Shown here one piece after another: positions 60,924-64,000 of a stretch of DNA of 64,000 nucleotides; position 1 is the stretch's first letter; each line of letters opens with the position of its first letter. The stretch is taken from assembly GCA_020536535.1 (NCBI GenBank), contig JAHLWZ010000817.1:1-64000 (forward strand), written 5' to 3'. Position numbers and translations under genes: made by a program. A model generated the notes under the pieces. The model ran no database searches. It was given only the letters and a program-made list of their open reading frames with translations, and was not told where the DNA came from. Source of the stretch: Pelomyxa schiedti (Eukaryota; Evosea; Pelobiontida; Pelomyxidae).

Positions 60924-62216
60924 ATGGGGGACACACTTGCCGTGGTCGATGGCGAGCAATGCACTAACAGAGAGAAGCACAAAGCTAGTCACCACTCAGC
61001 CAACAAAGACCCCGTCGCGCACAAAAAGCACAAACACAAACACGAGAAAAAACACAAGCACGGCCGCAACAACCACAACTCCGACTCAGAACTCCACGAC
61101 AATAACGCCAACACTGGGGAGGCCGAGGTATACGGACCCGCCGAGCCACCCACGTCACCTGCTGCAACTGCAACGACGGGTACCACCATCGACTGCTGTG
61201 CCGAACAGGACGTTGTTGCCTCAAACCAAGACCCAAACGGCAACGGGACAGATACCACCACCACAACAACAACAACATCATCATCATCATCAACAACATC
61301 AACAAAAACAAAAGCAGGGGGGGCACTGGAGAGGGATGCTTGGATGATAGCGCCCCCAAAGAGGACAAACCCACTACCTGGGGCTAAGAGCGAAGGGGGA
61401 TTGAATGATGAAAGCAGTGCTAAGAATGTCAAGGCGCCGCCGGTGGAGCTGAACCCGTTTATGAGTGGCGCAAAGCCACCGCCCGCTAAGGAGGATTCTG
61501 ATCCTGCCAGTGTGTGGCCTATGTGTTTGGTGCATTTGTTTTAATTTTTCTTTTTAACTGCTGGGTAGTTCCAAAGTCCGCTCTGGTTGGTGATGGTGGA
61601 GCCAGTTGGCGAAGGCGTGCTTTGCTTAGAGCAAAGCAGCGAGCAGTCGAGGAAGGTAGGTCTCTTGACGAAGTTGTGGAAGAGAGATTTGAGGTGTCTT
61701 CCCCTTTTAAAGAAATAATATAGAACCCTTAGAATGTGTTGCAGAGTGTGGAAGCTTTGATAAAGCGGACTCCTGCCCCTGAAAGGCATAGTCATCATGT
61801 AAAGTACGAAACATTCTCTCATATTTAAATATATAATACCACAGCCAACATATCCCATCACTGCACCAAATCAGCCCTAAAGCAATTTTGCTGGCAGTTC
61901 GTCTCGTTCAGATTTTGGGGAGAGGAGATCTTATCTGCAAAGAGACCACGCAACAATGCACAAGCCAACTGAGAACTCGTTAAGATGGTCAAGAGATATT
62001 CCCATTGCCAATCAAGATGAACCAAGTGATAAAACGCCCCCTGAATCCAATCCTCATGATGACAGAACTAGTTCAAAAGAAACTGGTGATAGAAACAGAC
62101 CTAGGAGGAGTGAGGATTGGGGAAGGACCCCAACTCGTGACAATGAAAGAAGTGTGACTAGGAGCACTGGAGAGGGGGAAAGATACAGAGATAGAGATAG
62201 AGTCAGGGAAAGGGAA

Positions 62217-62257
<41 letters not shown>

Positions 62258-64000
62258 AAGAGAGAGGGAGAGAGACAGGAATGTGGATAAATTTGGACGT
62301 GAAAAAAGGGAAGGCGACCAGAGAACTTCTGTGCAACAGCCGAGGGACCAGCGTTGGGAGAGGGACAAAGAAGCTCAAATGTCCCTCCGAGGCAACCCAA
62401 CTTCAGAGGATGAGATCCCCACACACACTAACGAAGGGCTCAGCACAGAGCTATCCCCTGATTCTATCACTCCTACCACATCTGCACTTGATCAAAATTA
62501 TGAAGAACTAGATGCAAACCAACAAGTTGCTCAGGCACTGAGAGCCAAGCTTCTTGGTCTACCCGTTCCAATCCCAAAGGCGAATCAAGAGCACACAGAG
62601 TGTGATTCCAAGGACTTACTTTAGCTTTTGTTTTTACTGATGAACTCCCAGATACCCTGAAAACTCTGGTCACGTCTCAATTTCTACGGGTATGCTTCAA
62701 CAAGGAATTGCTCTGAGCTAACGCACGGTAGACGCCAGAGGTGTACCCTTAGCAATTTCCTCCAGATACAGTCAACAGCCTCTCCAGGACTCACGTAGAC
62801 GTAAAAGACCAAATTTATTTAATGAAAAAGGGGAAAGGACGGATTATTTCGAGAACGATGACGCAGATTTGGATACTCTCGTTGCAAGAGAGGCATGTCA
62901 AATATCTGAGTTGGCACACAACACTCACCTTCATGATGCAGAAACTTGGATCCCACGATGTAGACAGGCACTTTGCCATGAATCTTGTCAAGAGACCTAG
63001 AGTTGCTGTGTGCGAATTTGGTTAACACACTAGATCTCACTACTAGTATAGCACAATGATGTTGAAGATGAATACAATTTTGGGGAGACGCAGCTTCTGA
63101 CTGATAAACCAAGAAAGCGGTACTCAACTGAAAAGGAAGAGAGAAGAATAGAGCAACAAGCAATACGAGGTTTGATTACACAATACCAACCAATAAATCT
63201 CAATCGAGGCAGCACACGTTCTTGCAGAAAAGCGGGCAAACGAGTGCTGGTTTTGCATGAATACCACTAGATATAGCAAGCATTTGACAATTTCATTGGG
63301 AGATAATGTAAGCAACTCTACTCCAAGGAAACAATCAACTAACGATTCGCTTCCTCCCAACAAGGTTTATCTTGCTCTCCCACAGAAGGGATCACTAGTA
63401 GAAGGCCATTGCCTTTTAATACCCGTTCAACATGTGTCCTCAACGGTAGAGGCAGATGAGGTTTGACGTTTGACCAATTAATAATACAGTGCACGCAACA
63501 CCAACCCCTACCTTTACAGGCTGTTAATCGAGAACTGCGCAAGTTCAAGCAGTGTTTATGCAAGATGTTCGCAACCAAACATATGGATGCTGTATTTTTG
63601 GAAACAGCAATCAATCTAAAACGAGAGCACCATATTTTTGTTGAATGTATACCTTTACCACAAAAAAGTACGGCTGATGCTCCTATGTACTTCAAGGTAA
63701 GACCAGAGTCTTTTTGTTTTAAAAAGGTAGTAACAACTCATAGGAAGCCATAAACAACTCCGAGAAGGAGTGGTCCCAACATAAAAAGCTTATAGATACA
63801 CAAAAGCGTGGGGGCGTTGTTGGCTCAGTTCCACCAGGTTTTCCATATTTCCACGTAGACTTTGGCGGCAACGGCGGATTCGCACACGTTATAGAAGATG
63901 AAGCCTCCTTCCCCCACTACTTTGGCAGGGTATGCTGTTTCTTTACCTCATTCCCTCATTGACTGACTCTTCTTTTTCATGCAGTCTGTTATCGCCGGAA
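60924..64000 (+). CDS. CWF19-like splicing factor (CWF19L2 family), 3' end outside the window
   Basis: Starts [20 protein letters not shown]. The Lys/His-rich N-terminus ([14 protein letters not shown]) and Thr/Ser linker lead to [32 protein letters not shown], the conserved SWR-x-[AK]LxRxKEQA segment of CWF19L2. An exon with RD/RE dipeptide repeats (62190-62290) follows, then [107 protein letters not shown] and [29 protein letters not shown]. These are the CwfJ C-terminal domains 1 and 2. CWF19 is an HIT-related, lariat-debranching-associated factor of the late spliceosome. The histidine-rich catalytic-type site near [12 protein letters not shown] is present. The gene continues past 64000. 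Confidence 0.9.

Noticed and set aside
62213-62260. Direct repeats that could suggest a CRISPR or satellite
   Set aside because: The six-base periodic AGGGAC repeats code for Arg-Asp in frame within a splicing factor; there are no spacers.
62054-62368. Antisense (SL)n-repeat frame
   Set aside because: Mirror image of the Arg-Asp/Arg-Glu repeat of the CWF19-like gene.

Overview
The window is nuclear DNA of an intron-rich, gene-dense eukaryotic microbe. The evidence is GT...AG introns, many only 31-150 bp and with T-rich 3' ends; intergenic gaps of about 50-750 bp; a cytosolic ribosomal protein eS10 gene; Rab2, EB1, DYRK, RhoGEF/RhoGAP, RasGAP, CWF19 and TMTC-type genes; a class E-like seven-helix receptor; and long Ser/Thr/Gln/Pro low-complexity tracts. 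This repertoire best fits an amoeboid protist, probably Amoebozoa (a Pelomyxa-like archamoeba is one possibility). That placement is inference from gene content only. No tRNA, rRNA, CRISPR array, intact transposon or virus was seen.

Layout. 0-1.3 kb: broken SecA-like sequence. 1.9-3.1 kb (+): AN1 zinc-finger protein. 3.2-5.6 kb (-): TMTC-like membrane/TPR protein. 5.9-6.4 kb (-): small tail-anchored, possibly Tom7-like protein. 6.6-7.5 kb (+): eS10. 7.7-9.2 kb (+): kelch protein. 9.4-9.7 kb (+): small unknown. 9.9-11.2 kb (-): tristetraprolin-type CCCH protein. 11.6-14.7 kb (-): Sel1-like protein with a polyproline tract. 15.4-17.4 kb (+): ankyrin protein. 18.1-21.1 kb (+): DYRK kinase. 21.2-26.6 kb (+): BAR-like/DH/RhoGAP/PH protein. 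26.8-29.3 kb (-): proline-rich actin-related protein. 29.3-29.9 kb (-): CUE-like protein. 30.4-31.5 kb (+): Pho80/U-type cyclin. 31.8-33.1 kb (+): double RING-like protein. 33.3-34.6 kb (+): GPCR. 34.7-36.3 kb (-): unknown. 36.5-39.3 kb (+): ankyrin-pseudokinase. 39.8-41.6 kb (-): ubiquitin-like-domain protein. 42.0-44.6 kb (-): ankyrin protein. 44.6-46.1 kb (-): RasGAP. 46.4-48.0 kb (+): secreted LRR protein. 48.2-51.1 kb (+): RCC1-RhoGAP. 51.3-52.4 kb (-): Rab2-like GTPase. 52.8-54.1 kb (+): EB1. 54.1-55.9 kb (-): unknown nuclear-type protein with a helix-turn-helix. 56.6-60.2 kb (+): ankyrin-kinase. 60.9 kb to the window end (+): CWF19-like splicing factor.

There are no operons; the genes are independent. 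Signalling and cytoskeletal control dominate: two Rho regulators, a RasGAP, a Rab, EB1, an actin-related protein, a receptor, one DYRK and two ankyrin-kinase proteins. Several proteins combine domains in ways I find unusual: polyproline-actin, RCC1-RhoGAP, BAR-DH-RhoGAP-PH, and an ankyrin-pseudokinase. Disordered N-termini are often encoded by locally GC-rich first exons. In a few genes (SecA-like, EB1, Sel1-like, the actin-related protein's first exon) the frame does not close by one nucleotide with simple GT-AG splicing. Assembly indels or undetected splice sites should be considered there. Gene entries give the span from start to stop; introns lie inside it.
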